A stretch of DNA of 64,000 nt from Stentor coeruleus (GCA_001970955.1 MPUH01000165.1:27801-91800); one strand, 5' to 3'. Shown: positions 21,723 to 33,300, counted from the first letter of the stretch. Notes: generated by a model from the sequence alone, not told the origin. A program made the numbers and translations.

Positions 21723-22307
21723 TATAATAAATATGATAATAGCTCATAGACTTATAGGGAAACTTTTAATAGGAAGTAGAGAGGTATGGGCTAGAAAATA
21801 TTATTATAAAGATATTCTTGGGTATAATACTTGTTAGATATAGGAAAATTAGGCAAGGAACTGCTGAAGAAGTTAAAATTATTTGAAAAAAAAAATTTAT
21901 TGATAAGGAAAGATTTGCAAAAATAATCAGATAAGGGTTAAGGATTATTATGAGAATGAGGAAGATAAAGAGTCTTTACCTAGGAAAAAAATCTATAAAA
22001 GTGATGAAGAAAGTGATAGGATAAAGATTGGAATTGTGTGAAAGCGATTTCTCAGAAGAAGAACTAAGGAAAGAGATTGAAAAAATTAAAGCAAAAATAA
22101 CTGAGAAGGACCTAAAATTTTTAATATCCTAATTAATCAACATCTGGAATTTGATATAAAAGTTATAACTATTGACACTTTAAATGATATAAGTTCACAT
22201 TGCACTTTAGCTTTGATATCATTTTTACCTAGAGTTATAATGTTTGTAGATGATGCGTCGATATATAGTCTTGATTTGAATTTAGAAAAATCGAATGTGG
22301 ATTATGC

Positions 22308-22529
22308 CGAACATTTTTTGAATTTGAGGGATGGGATTATAAATTTTTATTTTGACTTACTCAGGGATTGATTAATTGTCAGAAAGGAGATTTAATTTTG
22401 ATGTATTTGCCGAAAATNCGAACATTTTTTGAATTTGAGGGATGGGATTATAAATTTTTATTTTGGACTTACTCAGGGATTGATTAATTGTCAGAAAGGA
22501 GATTTAATTTTGATGTATTTGCCGAAAAT
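22308..22529. repeat. Overlap duplication around N at 22418
   Basis: Copies 22308-22417 and 22419-22529. The left copy has one base fewer (ttttgactt versus ttttggactt), which breaks its frame. Confidence 0.9.
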
Positions 22530-22647
22530 GATTGAATATGGGTTGGAGATATTAAAAGAAGAATATAGACCTACTTCGAATATGCATNTGATTGAATATG
22601 GGTTGGAGATATTAAAAGAAGAATATAGACCTACTTCGAATATGCAT
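22529..22647. repeat. Overlap duplication around N at 22588
   Basis: Copies 22529-22587 and 22589-22647, period 60. Confidence 0.9.
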
Positions 22648-22996
22648 GTATCTTTTTTTGGGCTTATGGGTGAAGCAGCGAGCTATGAAGGGAATAAAGT
22701 ATCGCAGTATTTGAAAATAAACCCTGTATTTGAAGTTGTTAAGAAGCATATGAACTCATCTAACCCTAAGATAAAAGAAACTGCTTATTATGCAGATTCA
22801 GCTTTAAAAGAGATTTAGGTTAATCATTAAAAATAACTGATGATAATTTATTACAACAATAGTATTTTTATATGTATTTCTAAATAAAATGCTTATAAAA
22901 CTACACCAAAACCTCACATTCTACAATAATTTCTCCTTAAAAAACATTATATAAATCACATATTTATATCTAAATAATTACTAACTCAAGAAAAGT

Positions 22997-25648
22997 CTAA
23001 TACTTTTTCTTGCCAATCGTTATTTTGAACCCATCCCCAGCTACAGCGAGTTCTTCACTTGAATCAGAAAATTTCTGTATTTTCGTAGGTGTCTCAATTG
23101 AACTTTCACTATCATAATCCTTAAACGTAACCCTTTTACGATCCCTCAACCCCCTTCCAAATACTTCAATATCATCCCCAGGACATGGTAAATTTAACCA
23201 ATCAGGCAACTCATCTTCAGTTAGCAACCTACAAGCATATTCTTCCTGATAAGTTCTATCCGCGTCAATTTTTTCAAATATCTCAAACTCCTCATTATTC
23301 CTAGCAATAATTTCATTCAACTGCTGATCAGTCAAATACTCATTTTCATCATGAACACTATCATCATCTTCATCATTTCTCAACAAATCTCTTAACCTTT
23401 CTCTCCTTTCATACTCTGTTGATTTCGCATTAAAAAGCCCAGCTTCAATAACTTTTGCTTCAACATTTTTCTTATGTGCAGCTTTAGTCAAAATAGTTTC
23501 TTCAATTCTTGTATTAGTAACAAGTCTATAAACCCTAACTTCTTTTTTTTGCCCAATCCTATGTGCCCGATCTTGAGCTTGTAAATCCATATGTGGATTC
23601 CAATCAGAGTCATAAATTACAACAGTATCAGCAGCTTGAAGATTAATACCAAGTCCACCAGCTCTAGTACTTAATAAGAAAATATGATAAGGTGATCCTG
23701 GGGTATTAAAAAGATTAACCCTATGGTCTCTATCATCAGGTTTTGTCCCACCATCAAGTCTTAAATATTCAAATCCTCTATATTCAAAATATAATTGCAT
23801 TATATCCATGAGTTGGGTCATTTGGCTAAAAACTAGAACTTTATGATTTGTTGTTATAAACTTATAAAACATCCGATCAAGTAGTTCGAATTTACCTGAA
23901 CATCTCCAGATCTCATCAGTTACAGGGATTTGATTAAAATGAAGAAATAAATAAGGATGATTACATACTTTACGTAACTGCATCACTGTGTTGTTTAGAT
24001 TTTTTGACTTCCATGAACTATCTCTACCATAACAACTTTTTTCTTGTATGTCTTTATATAATTTTTTCTGCCATGATGATAAATCAACTTTTAACACATA
24101 TTCTACTTTATCAGGCAGTTGAGATTCAACCTCTTTTTTCACTCTTCTTAATAAAAATGGTCTAAGAACTTGATGTAATCTGTTTATTACTAATAAACTT
24201 TCTTCTTCATTAAGAACTACTTGTTTTTCTCCTGAAATTTTAGAAAAAGGCTGATTGAACCATTTTTCAAAGTCTTCTTGTGAATGAAAAATTTTCGGTA
24301 ATAAAAAGTTTAATAATGACCAAAGTTCAGCTAAATTGTTTTGTAATGGAGTTCCTGTTAAAAGAAGTCTATGTTGGGAATTGTATTGCAAGCCTAAGAC
24401 TTGGGCGAATTTCGATTTAGAATTTTTCATTCTATGGCCTTCATCAACAACAATATGGCACCAGTCAATTTTCGTTAATTGTTGTTTATCTTTCATTATA
24501 TATTCATATGTTGTTAAAAGGACATTAAATTTTCTAGCACTTAAAACATTTAAAACTATTTGTCGTCTGTGTAATGGAGGACCTTTATAGATGACAACTT
24601 TGATTTTTGGAGCCCATTTTTTGAATTCAACCATCCAGTTTGATAAAGTTGATAAAGGGACGACAACTAGAAATGGACCAGTTACATCTTTGTTTTCTAT
24701 AAGATATTGAAAAAGGGCAATTGTTTGAATGGTTTTACCAAGACCCATTTCATCAGCTAATATGCCATGAAGGTTGTTGTTGTATAAACTGACAAGCCAC
24801 TCAAGCCCAGCGAGTTGATAGATTTTCAATGCTCCACCTTCGATTCCTTTAGGTTGAACTTTTACTTCTTCTTTGATTGTATGGGTAACTTTATAATAAG
24901 TTCTAGAAGCAACTTTTAAACTTTCTGCAATTTTCTCACCTGTTAACTCTTGATCAGCAACTTCTTCTATAGTAGCTTCAATCTCACCTTTTTGCACAAG
25001 GACTTTAGCCCCGATAAGCCTAAGAAACTCATCAGTTTGTTTTAGTATCTGCAACAACCGACTGTTTTTTGTTGTATTTATCAGCTCTATATAAGCATCC
25101 ATATCATTTTCTTTTAAAGCTCTCATTCTTTCTTTTTCATTTTTTTCCTTCTTAGCCAGTCCTTGTCTATCAAGCATATCAATAACATTTTTGCATCCAA
25201 GAACGCTTTTTCTGAGGTTGATGATTTTTTTTCTATGAAACTCGAAAAATATATTAACGTGCATATAGAGATCTTTGATTAAGTTTCTATGGATTTCTTT
25301 TTGTTTACTACTTGTCCCACGGGAAATAATTGACTTGAATCTGTCTTGGATTTTTTCATTTTGGATGGAAGAGAAGTCTTTAGGAAGGATTCTTCTATAG
25401 TAGTTCCTGTCGATCAAATTGATTTCAAGATGTCTTTCACAGGATTCTTTTGGTTTCGGCATGAGGTCTTTTAGGGTTTCTTGAGTTTTTCTATGCTTAT
25501 CTTTGATTTGAAAAAGCAGATATTGTCTTGATAGAAGATTCTCTTCAGAAATCTCGCTTTTGGTCCCATTTTTAGGTTTTTCTTTGAGTTTCCCATCAGA
25601 TCGAGATTTTTGCCGGATCTTGTTTGTGCTGATTGACATATTTATCAA
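22997..25648 (-). CDS. BRM/SNF2-type chromatin-remodelling ATPase, 883 aa
   Basis: This is the DNA-translocase subunit of a SWI/SNF complex. Residues about 90-180 form an HSA-like basic helix region. The N-terminal helicase lobe has LADEMGLGKTIQT (motif I), VDEGHRMKN (motif II; DEGH rather than DEAH is typical of the BRM group), LLTGTPLQNNLAELWSLLNF and a RPFLLRRVKKEVE block. The C-terminal lobe has KVLVFSQMTQLMDI, FLLSTRAGGLGINLQAADTV and QAQDRAHRIGQ. After it comes a SnAC-like segment (about 775-825, EFEIFEKIDADRTYQEEY and ELPDWL). The protein ends soon after in TIGKKKY without a bromodomain, so it is shorter than animal BRG1/BRM. The whole frame is open without introns. Confidence 0.93.
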   Translation of the reverse strand: MINMSISTNKIRQKSRSDGKLKEKPKNGTKSEISEENLLSRQYLLFQIKDKHRKTQETLKDLMPKPKESCERHLEINLIDRNYYRRILPKDFSSIQNEKIQDRFKSIISRGTSSKQKEIHRNLIKDLYMHVNIFFEFHRKKIINLRKSVLGCKNVIDMLDRQGLAKKEKNEKERMRALKENDMDAYIELINTTKNSRLLQILKQTDEFLRLIGAKVLVQKGEIEATIEEVADQELTGEKIAESLKVASRTYYKVTHTIKEEVKVQPKGIEGGALKIYQLAGLEWLVSLYNNNLHGILADEMGLGKTIQTIALFQYLIENKDVTGPFLVVVPLSTLSNWMVEFKKWAPKIKVVIYKGPPLHRRQIVLNVLSARKFNVLLTTYEYIMKDKQQLTKIDWCHIVVDEGHRMKNSKSKFAQVLGLQYNSQHRLLLTGTPLQNNLAELWSLLNFLLPKIFHSQEDFEKWFNQPFSKISGEKQVVLNEEESLLVINRLHQVLRPFLLRRVKKEVESQLPDKVEYVLKVDLSSWQKKLYKDIQEKSCYGRDSSWKSKNLNNTVMQLRKVCNHPYLFLHFNQIPVTDEIWRCSGKFELLDRMFYKFITTNHKVLVFSQMTQLMDIMQLYFEYRGFEYLRLDGGTKPDDRDHRVNLFNTPGSPYHIFLLSTRAGGLGINLQAADTVVIYDSDWNPHMDLQAQDRAHRIGQKKEVRVYRLVTNTRIEETILTKAAHKKNVEAKVIEAGLFNAKSTEYERRERLRDLLRNDEDDDSVHDENEYLTDQQLNEIIARNNEEFEIFEKIDADRTYQEEYACRLLTEDELPDWLNLPCPGDDIEVFGRGLRDRKRVTFKDYDSESSIETPTKIQKFSDSSEELAVAGDGFKITIGKKKY

Positions 25649-26370
25649 TAGATTGGTTGGGAACTACTTGCAGAGAACACCCTGTTTGTAAGAAATTTAT
25701 AATACCTATGATTAGTCTTTAAATAATCTGAAATTAAAACACTTGTACTAAGACCCTATTTATTTAGAATCCATATCTAACTAACTTATAAAGTAAATTT
25801 TTTTTAGATTTCATGCTAAATGATACTGATTAAGGAAGAAGTTTGTAATTTTATGGTTTTCATAGTATAAAGTGTTATAAAAAATAAACTCTTTGCTTGT
25901 GAAAAATAGATACAAAGATAAGATTTTAGATAAGAGAAAAGTTTTGGTTTATTATAAAAATCAAAGTTGATGGGTTTTTTTATGGGAATATTTTTGGTAT
26001 TGGGATGGAAAAATTATTTGGAGATTAAGTTAAGATTTTAGCATGTATATTAAAAGGATAGAATAGTTTCTTATTAAAAAAATATTAAGATTGTAAGTTT
26101 ATAGATATAATTGATCTTGAAAATCAAGAACTTCTCAAAAAATATAATTTTTATTGGGAAAAATAAAACTTCATTTGAAAGGTATTTAATAACAATGTAA
26201 GCTCTTGATATAACCAATTTAGATTACAGAATCAACCACTTTTCAACAAGTAATTTTGTGATTGGATTAGTATATATTAAAAGTATGAGAAAGTACTTTT
26301 CACTTTGTCAACTAAATTCACTCATTTGTTCTAATTTTTATAAGAAAAATATATAGGCGATGTTTTATAA
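25649..26370. other. Divergent intergenic region, no gene seen
   Basis: AT-rich 5' flanks of the SNF2 gene (minus) and VPS37 (plus). No supportable frame. Confidence 0.55.
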
Positions 26371-27282
26371 ATGGATCCTATTGAGACTTGCTTTGAGGAA
26401 ATTAAAAAAACCTTCCAAGATGCTATAAGAACCAGCAACTTAGAAATAGATTTCAAGTTCAAACTAAAATTCGGACTCCTGGGTATAAAAATCAAGTTCC
26501 AGATTGACTTTCCTCTGAGTCCTCCAGTAATTTTAGTAGGAACACAAGTCAAGCATTCCATTGTAGATGTCTTTGGAATTATTAAGTATAATGAGTATTA
26601 CAATTGGGAAAATGATACTGATATCAGTAAAATCCTCCTAAGAATCAAAAATGAATTCGAATCATGTCCACCAGTACCAAGTGCCGTCCCAAACTTCCCA
26701 GACTTTAAATTATATGCAAATCAGCTTGGTCGTCGTATGGAAACAGAAGCTGATGTCCATCAAGTTATCCACTNTATATCATCCTAATAAAATTATCAAA
26801 AAAAAAATCATTAAAAAAAACATACAAATCAGCTTGGTCGTCGTATGGAAACAGAAGCTGATGTCCATCAAGTTATCCACTCAACAAATGAATACTGCAT
26901 TTTAAAAATGGAAAGAGATGATCTCCTAGAATCTAACAAAAAAACCTTATCCGAAATAACATCATCTAAAAAAGCATACAATACTCTATATCAATCAAAC
27001 CTTTCTCAAATAACCAAATACAGACAAATGCAAAACAAAATATCCGAACTTAATGAAACAATTACCCAATTACAACAAAAAACTAATGAAGCTTTACCTA
27101 AATATCTCGAAGAATTAGAAAAAGAATATACAATCAGAGCTAATGAAATATACAACAAATTATTAAGAAAACAAATAACCTCAGGAGAATTCTGTGAAAA
27201 GTACCAAGAGCATATGAAATTCGTTAAACTAATTCAATTAGCTAAAGGCAAACTACTTCTAACCAACTCAATCATAATCTAA
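26371..27282 (+). CDS. VPS37: ESCRT-I subunit VPS37 with N-terminal UEV domain, 267 aa after correction
   Basis: Residues about 1-115 look like a ubiquitin E2 variant fold: KIKFQIDFPLSPPVILVG, then H.IVDVFGIIKYNEYYNW; the catalytic Cys region of active E2s is not evident. Residues about 125-267 fit the Mod_r/VPS37 domain: a coiled-coil stalk, then LEKEYTIRANEIYNKLLRKQ and GEFCEKYQEHMKFVKLIQLAK. ESCRT-I sorts ubiquitinated cargo into multivesicular bodies. An overlap duplication (N at 26774, period 108) splits the frame; collapsing it gives 804 nt. UEV-containing VPS37 forms are known from some protists and from human VPS37A. The identification rests on domain pattern. Confidence 0.8.
26717..26881. 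repeat. Overlap duplication around N at 26774, with junk insert
   Basis: Copies 26717-26773 and 26825-26881. About 50 bp of unrelated A-rich sequence follows the N, probably a mis-extended contig end. Confidence 0.85.
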
Positions 27283-27399
27283 AATTCTAAACTTTATCAA
27301 TAAAAAAATCTAAAATTAAATAATTTGATCATATATAAAAAAGACTGTATATGAAAAAAATAACTATATGTCTTGAAGATTTATAATTTAAAAAAAGTT

Positions 27400-29481
27400 A
27401 TGGACATATCGATAGAAAGAAAAGCAGAAGACTCACGATACAAGTCTCCATTTTGTAATGTCCCTACAAGTTCATCAGCTTTTTATGAGATTCCTAATCA
27501 CTTTCCTACTTGGTCAAAAGGAGGTCTTTCTCAATGGCTTCCTAGAAGATTTAAACAAGTGATTCCAAAAACTTTTCAAGTCCCGAATTTTTGCAGTGGC
27601 GCTTTTTCTTCTAATGTTTCAACAAATGTCTTAGAATCTCCTTGTCAGAAAAAAGTCTCTTTACCAAGAAACTCTGTGAGTAATACAATAACAGACTCTC
27701 CAAGTGTTGTTCAAACAAAGACTTTATCTAAAGAAAAAGATTATACGAAAACTAAGTCGAAAATGCTTAGTTTATGTGAAGAACTTGAACTGTCTGTAAG
27801 AAAAATACCTAGTTTTCAGGTAAAAGGAGTCCCAACACCAACACATACAAGATATGATATTATAAAAAATATAAATCCTTTAAAAATCCTTGGAGATTTC
27901 CCAGAAAAGACACATGCAAGAACTTTGACTGGAGAGGTCAGAAAGCCTAAAAAGTTCCAAATTGATATCCCGGAAATCATTGAGCAGGATAAAAGGAAAA
28001 ACAAAATGTGGATTTTTATGTACTTTTTAGATATCATGAGGGCAAGTAATGGGCTTAGTTTACAAAGTGAAGAAACTCGGAATTATAAATTTTATGTTGG
28101 TCCAGGGAATAATTCTAATCTTATAGTCAGACTTATGAGATCAAGACCATGGTGGTCTAAAACTGATAGTCGAAAAGAAGCTAATTTTGTATGGACAAGT
28201 CTTAAACATAAAAAAACACTTAAAAAACTTGGACATGGTAAAACTATGATACTTAATAAAGGTATGCATACAAAACTTCCTCGTAATCGTGTAGCCGATG
28301 CAGAGAAATTCGGTTATCAATCTTTAGTAAATTCAAAATATTACTGTCGACTTGAGACTATCCCAGTCAGCAGCANACATACAAAACTTCCTCGTAATCG
28401 TGTAGCCGATGCAGAGAAATTTGGTTATCAATCTTTAGTAAATTCAAAATATTACTGTCGACTTGAGACTATCCCAGTCAGCAGCAATTCTTTAAAAATT
28501 TGTAATAGACTTGAAAAAAACCAGCATATTTGCAGTAAAAAACTCATGTTTTACAATCTTAGGAACTATTATACGAAAAAAGGGAAAAATCTTTTCGATG
28601 TTGTTCCTGTAACTTTTCATGTCAAATCAACTGGCAAAGATAAAAACTTTCTTGAATTCGCAGAGTATTATAAAGAACAAGAAAAAAACAGGATGAATAA
28701 TATTTGGATTATAAAACCAGGGGAAAATACTAATAGGGGTAAAGGGATTTCAGTAGCTTCAAGTCTTGAAGAAATCATAGAATTAGTTGAAGATAAAATA
28801 TCAAGTCATACTTGTATTATACAGAAATATATTGAAAGACCTTTACTTGTAAACAAAAGGAAATTTGATATTCGATGTTTTGCCCTTATGACATCAGTTA
28901 ATTCTAATATCCAAGGATACTTTTACACTGAAGGTTATATTCGTACATCATCCAAAGAATTTTCTACAAAACATCTTGAAAACAAATACATCCATCTAAC
29001 AAACGATGCTGTTCAAAAAAAATCTGAAGACTATGGAAAATATGAAGCTGGAAACAAAATATCCTACAATGAATTACAAAACTATATAAACACCACATAT
29101 CCAAAAGCTAATATAAATTTTGAAAATGATATACTCAAAAAAATAAAAAAAATTGTTAGACAATCATTTAAAGCTGTTTATGATAAAATAGATCCATATA
29201 AACGTTTACATTCTTTTGAATTATTTGGTTATGATTTCATGATTGATGAAGATTTTAAAGTATGGTTAATTGAAGCTAATACAAATCCATGTTTAGAAAC
29301 TGGATGTGCATTTTTATCTAGAATCATACCTGCATGTCTTGAAAATACTTTATGTTTAGTTTTAGATCCATTATTTCCCCCACCTCAGGAAAGCAAAAAA
29401 ACAATGTGGTGGCTTGAAGATATTAATATAGAAAATAAATTTGAACTTGTTTTTAATGAGTTTAAAAAATTTAATTTATAA
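27400..29481 (+). CDS. Tubulin tyrosine ligase-like (TTLL) polymodification enzyme, about 656 aa
   Basis: TTLL enzymes add Glu or Gly chains to tubulin in cilia and cortical microtubules. The ATP-grasp TTL domain covers the C-terminal half: NNIWIIKPGENTNRGKGI (nucleotide binding), IIQKYIERPLLV, KFDIRCFALMTS, YIHLTNDAVQKK, and FELFGYDFMIDEDFKVWLIEANTNPCLE (metal and ATP contacts). The first 220 residues are basic, low in structure and lineage-specific. The ATG at 27400 is preferred to an upstream TTG. One overlap duplication (N at 28376, period 111) must be removed. The pattern is closest to the glycylase/TTLL10-like branch, but glutamylase versus glycylase activity cannot be decided from what I can see. 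Confidence 0.9.
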   Translation: MDISIERKAEDSRYKSPFCNVPTSSSAFYEIPNHFPTWSKGGLSQWLPRRFKQVIPKTFQVPNFCSGAFSSNVSTNVLESPCQKKVSLPRNSVSNTITDSPSVVQTKTLSKEKDYTKTKSKMLSLCEELELSVRKIPSFQVKGVPTPTHTRYDIIKNINPLKILGDFPEKTHARTLTGEVRKPKKFQIDIPEIIEQDKRKNKMWIFMYFLDIMRASNGLSLQSEETRNYKFYVGPGNNSNLIVRLMRSRPWWSKTDSRKEANFVWTSLKHKKTLKKLGHGKTMILNKGMHTKLPRNRVADAEKFGYQSLVNSKYYCRLETIPVSSXHTKLPRNRVADAEKFGYQSLVNSKYYCRLETIPVSSNSLKICNRLEKNQHICSKKLMFYNLRNYYTKKGKNLFDVVPVTFHVKSTGKDKNFLEFAEYYKEQEKNRMNNIWIIKPGENTNRGKGISVASSLEEIIELVEDKISSHTCIIQKYIERPLLVNKRKFDIRCFALMTSVNSNIQGYFYTEGYIRTSSKEFSTKHLENKYIHLTNDAVQKKSEDYGKYEAGNKISYNELQNYINTTYPKANINFENDILKKIKKIVRQSFKAVYDKIDPYKRLHSFELFGYDFMIDEDFKVWLIEANTNPCLETGCAFLSRIIPACLENTLCLVLDPLFPPPQESKKTMWWLEDINIENKFELVFNEFKKFNL
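28267..28486. repeat. Overlap duplication around N at 28376
   Basis: Copies 28267-28375 and 28378-28486, period 111 (37 codons), with at least one C/T difference (aattcgg versus aatttgg). Confidence 0.9.
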
Positions 29482-29619
29482 ATTTTGTTGTTAGAATAAC
29501 GAGGAGAATATAATATTTATAAGAATTGATTGTGGATTATAATATTTTTTCTAATAATATAAATAAAACCATTATAAAAAGTCCAAAGTAAACCTAATAA
29601 TATAAAACTAAAAAAATCC

Positions 29620-30318
29620 TTAACGTCTATACTCAGGAATAAAAGTCGCTCTATCTTTAAGAACCTCAGCTTTCTCACCTTTTTGATCTTTGAAATCAGA
29701 TAAAGCATTTTTTCTAGACTGAGCATATGTCACCCCAAAAACATTATCAGCAACAACTCTTTTCAAAAACCCAGTATACCCTGGTATAGGTTCCCCATGT
29801 CTAACAGGTTTATCTTTTTTCTCTTTACCAAAAAATATCAGTGTATTAGTCCCGAAATCATTTTGCTCAGGGATTTTATCTTCAACCAATTTTTTATTCT
29901 CAAAAAAAGCTTCTGATGATCTTTTAAAGTCAATTTCCGGATCTTCGATTCCCCAAAATTTATTCCTTGTTTCTATTGGAATCAAAGGTGGCTCTTGACC
30001 TTTTTTCCCTTCAACTCCAAGCATTTCGCTGGCAGTTTTTTCTTTGACTTGATATAAATTTATAAATTGGTCTCTATGGACTGATCTGTATTTGTCTTTT
30101 GGATCTACATCAAGACCTTTAGGAAATTCTCCAACTGAAGATTTAAATGTTGTTTTTCCATATGTTTCTCCGTAAAGGTTTTCTGATTTGACACTTGGGA
30201 TATACCCTTGATAACCTGGGATATGGCTTCTGGCTGCATTTCTTCCAATACCTTCTTCTTGATCTAGAGCTGAAGGGATATGTCCTGTATAACCTGGCAA
30301 GTGTTTCATTCCACTCAT
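29620..30318 (-). CDS. CIMIP2/FAM166-like ciliary microtubule inner protein, 232 aa
   Basis: The protein carries three copies of a PGYxG motif: LPGYTGHIP near the N-terminus, IPGYQGYIPS followed by YGETYGKTT, and IPGYTGFLKR followed by VFGVTYAQS. The IPGYTG...GETYG pattern is typical of the FAM166/CIMIP2 family, whose members line the lumen of axonemal doublet microtubules. The protein is complete, starts MSGMKHLPGY and has no membrane or signal segment. It converges with the TTLL gene at 138 bp. Both concern axonemal tubulin, which is likely coincidental. Confidence 0.75.
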   Translation of the reverse strand: MSGMKHLPGYTGHIPSALDQEEGIGRNAARSHIPGYQGYIPSVKSENLYGETYGKTTFKSSVGEFPKGLDVDPKDKYRSVHRDQFINLYQVKEKTASEMLGVEGKKGQEPPLIPIETRNKFWGIEDPEIDFKRSSEAFFENKKLVEDKIPEQNDFGTNTLIFFGKEKKDKPVRHGEPIPGYTGFLKRVVADNVFGVTYAQSRKNALSDFKDQKGEKAEVLKDRATFIPEYRR

Positions 30319-30356
30319 ATTTTTATATTACTTTTGATTAGATATTGAGAATTTTA

Positions 30357-33300
30357 TTATTTATCTGATTCACTACCGATAATATATGCTTGAGATGATA
30401 CTGGGATTCTGAAATCTCCATATGTTCCTGTGAATTCTTCGTAGTTTTTACAAAACTGAAATAAAAACAAAGATCCTATATTAACCCCAGTCTCTGATTT
30501 TAAGAGTTTAGGCGAATGGTTTATTGAATAAAGTCCAACAAGTAAAATCAAAGTCAACCCTGAGAATTCTACAATAGCCCATGTTTTTATGTTTGAATAA
30601 TTCATAAAAAATGTTGATGTCCCTATTCCCCATAATGAAGCAACTAATGAGATTAATTGTGATAAAAATACTCTTTGGTAATTATAAGGTTTTAAAATAA
30701 TAGTCAAGATTATAAGTATTGTTATTATAATCGAACAAACTATACCATGGATGATTTGATTCTCAGTTTTAAGTGTTTTGTTAAAAATAATCAATAAAAC
30801 TTGCCCAAGGCTTAGAATTGAAGAATAAACATAACTTGTCCGTAGGTTTAAAAAATGAGATGCCCGTTCCCAATATGGTCTTGTAAGTGAACTTATGGTT
30901 ATAAATATCGATAGGATTATTGTTGTAAGAATTATAAAGAAAATATGTTTACCTTTATAACACATTGTTGTACAATCTTGATCTAGATAAGAGTCATAAA
31001 GATTATCACTGATTCCATTGATACAAAGGTAAATATTCATAAGCATTGATATTAAAGGCATAAAACCGATATTCCCTGCTATAGGTATAGAGTTTCTTAA
31101 TATCCGATTGAAACCTATTGAAGAAAAAAACTTTGAATATCTATAATCGATTTTAAGTAAATAAATTATACTGAATAATATCCAAATCAACACAATTACA
31201 GTGTTTAATATAAATATACGCCAAAAAAACTCGAAATTTACTTTGAAATATAAGTCATAGTCAAAAGCTAAAAGTACTTGGAAGTTTTTAAGTATATATG
31301 CATAAGCTTTTTGATCAGGGCCAATAACTAGGATTTGAAAAAACTGTAAAGGAAAATATGCGAAAAATATCATATCATCGAATGTCATTTGTGTTTCTTG
31401 GGTTATAAACTGCATATCTTCTCTTGTTTTAATCAAAGTATAGAAAAAAACTAAAAAGCTTATGAGAAAGTAAAATGCGCTTATTGAGTATAAAATTTGT
31501 TTACCTTTAGATGAAGTTCTGATTAGAAAGTTCTCAAAAGGACATGGACTTAATGGATGAAAATTAGGGATTTTCAAACCTCCAGGCCAGTTAATTTGCC
31601 CAACTAAAGTTATTATTTGACTACTAAATCGATCTATATGTGCTATATCAACAGTATAAATACTATCAATGTTTTCATCATAAAAAACTTGTCCGAGTAA
31701 ATATTCGACTGAAGGTCTTCCAGTAATTTCTTTGCTAAAGTATATTGAACCCATACACCCAAGGACTTTATTATTTCTTATTGCATGCTCAAGTTTCAAA
31801 GGGTCTTCATAATCTTCTCCTTTAGCCATAAGATAAAGTAAAGCTTCTTTTATCACTGTCACTGTATCATAACTCAAACACATATCCCCAATATATGGAT
31901 AATTTTTCGATAACTCTGATCTAATCTCATGTCCAAGATTCCCTACCCATTCTAATTGTGATATTGCAAAACTTCCAATAAGCAACTCTTTTCTCTTATT
32001 CAAATATGGTTCGCTAACTCCTTGAAAATATGTAAATATTGAATCAGCAGGGGTGATATAAACAAATTCTCCTTTCCTAACGCCCACATCATAAAGTGCT
32101 TCAACTACCATTTCAGGAAACAAACATGTTATAACATAAACATTACACCTTGTCTTTCTTATTTCATTAAAAAAACTTTTATATTCTTCAAAATTTTCTC
32201 TTGTATAATTTGCAGGGATTATTCTATGTTCTTCATCATTAATGATTTTAAATCCATTCAATTCAACAGTTTTTATAAATAAAGGATAGAATTCAAAATC
32301 TTGTCTTAAACTTCCTATAATAGCGATTTCTTTATACCCAAAGCTTTGAAATATAAGAAGCCAGGTATAAAAAAAATTCTCAGTGTTTTCTTCTAGTTTA
32401 AATAATTCAGGGTATTCTGTAAGGTTGTCTAGGCCAGATAATGCTCCAAGAGGAGAGATTTGAGGGATGTTTATATTATACTCTCTCAGAGCAAATAAAT
32501 TACCTTTGAGTCCACCACCAAAGAAACTAGTTATATAAGCAATCCCTAGCTTATCATAAATCATCGAAAAACACGCTTTATACCAATTCGGATCGAATAT
32601 AAAAAGCCCACAGTCAGTAGGAAAGAGCTCAATATAAAATCCTGGGATACTTTTTTTATCATTTATTTGACTAACTGCATACTCCGCTCCTTTATAAGTC
32701 AAGGCAATTTGTGGAGCAGAATACAAATGATAAATTTCATTTTCTCCACTAGCAACACCAATAACAAGTTTAATTTCCGTTTTTTCAGAAATANTGCTCC
32801 TTTATAAGTCAAGGCAATTTGTGGAGCAGAATACAAATAATAAATTTCATTTTCTCCACTAGCAACACCAATAACAAGTTTAATTTCCGTTTTTTCAGAA
32901 ATAAAAGTTACATTACCAGGGAAAATAGCCTGCTGATTTATTTCAANAAAAGTTACATTACCAGGGAAAATAGCCTGCTGATTTATTTCAACAACCACAT
33001 TTCTTGAAGCAGAAACACTCGAATTTTCAAACATTTCTCCAACTCTACAACTTTTTCCTTGATGCACATTCAAAACTGTATACAATTTTTTTCCCAGTCT
33101 ATATTCTTCGAGAATTTCTTTAACTCTTAAACTATCTATTTCTTCAATATCCTTATCATAATAATTCGAAATAAAATCCAAGCATTTTTTAACAGCAAAA
33201 TAATGATGCTCAGGCAAATTCAAAGCATTTTCCATACCAGGCTCTTTTATAAAAAAACTCCCTTCAAGAAAAACCTGAGAAATACTCATCGAAGACAATA

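Larger units (their letters stand above)
22000..22818 (+). pseudogene. Truncated importin-beta (karyopherin beta-1) C-terminal fragment
   Basis: From about 22100 to the TAG at 22816-22818 the plus strand encodes HEAT-like helices that match the C-terminal end of importin-beta. Examples are AEHFLNLRDGIINFYFGLTQ, LINCQKGDLILMYLPKMIEY and the final KETAYYADSALKEI, where family members end ...TLATWATKELRKL. Two overlap duplications (N at 22418 and 22588) lie inside; the left copy of the first lacks one base and is frameshifted. Upstream of about 22100 frames are interrupted (TGA, TAA) and only scattered matches remain, and the other roughly 600 residues of an importin-beta are absent. I call it a decayed partial copy, although the 3' 240 codons look well preserved. 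Confidence 0.6.
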
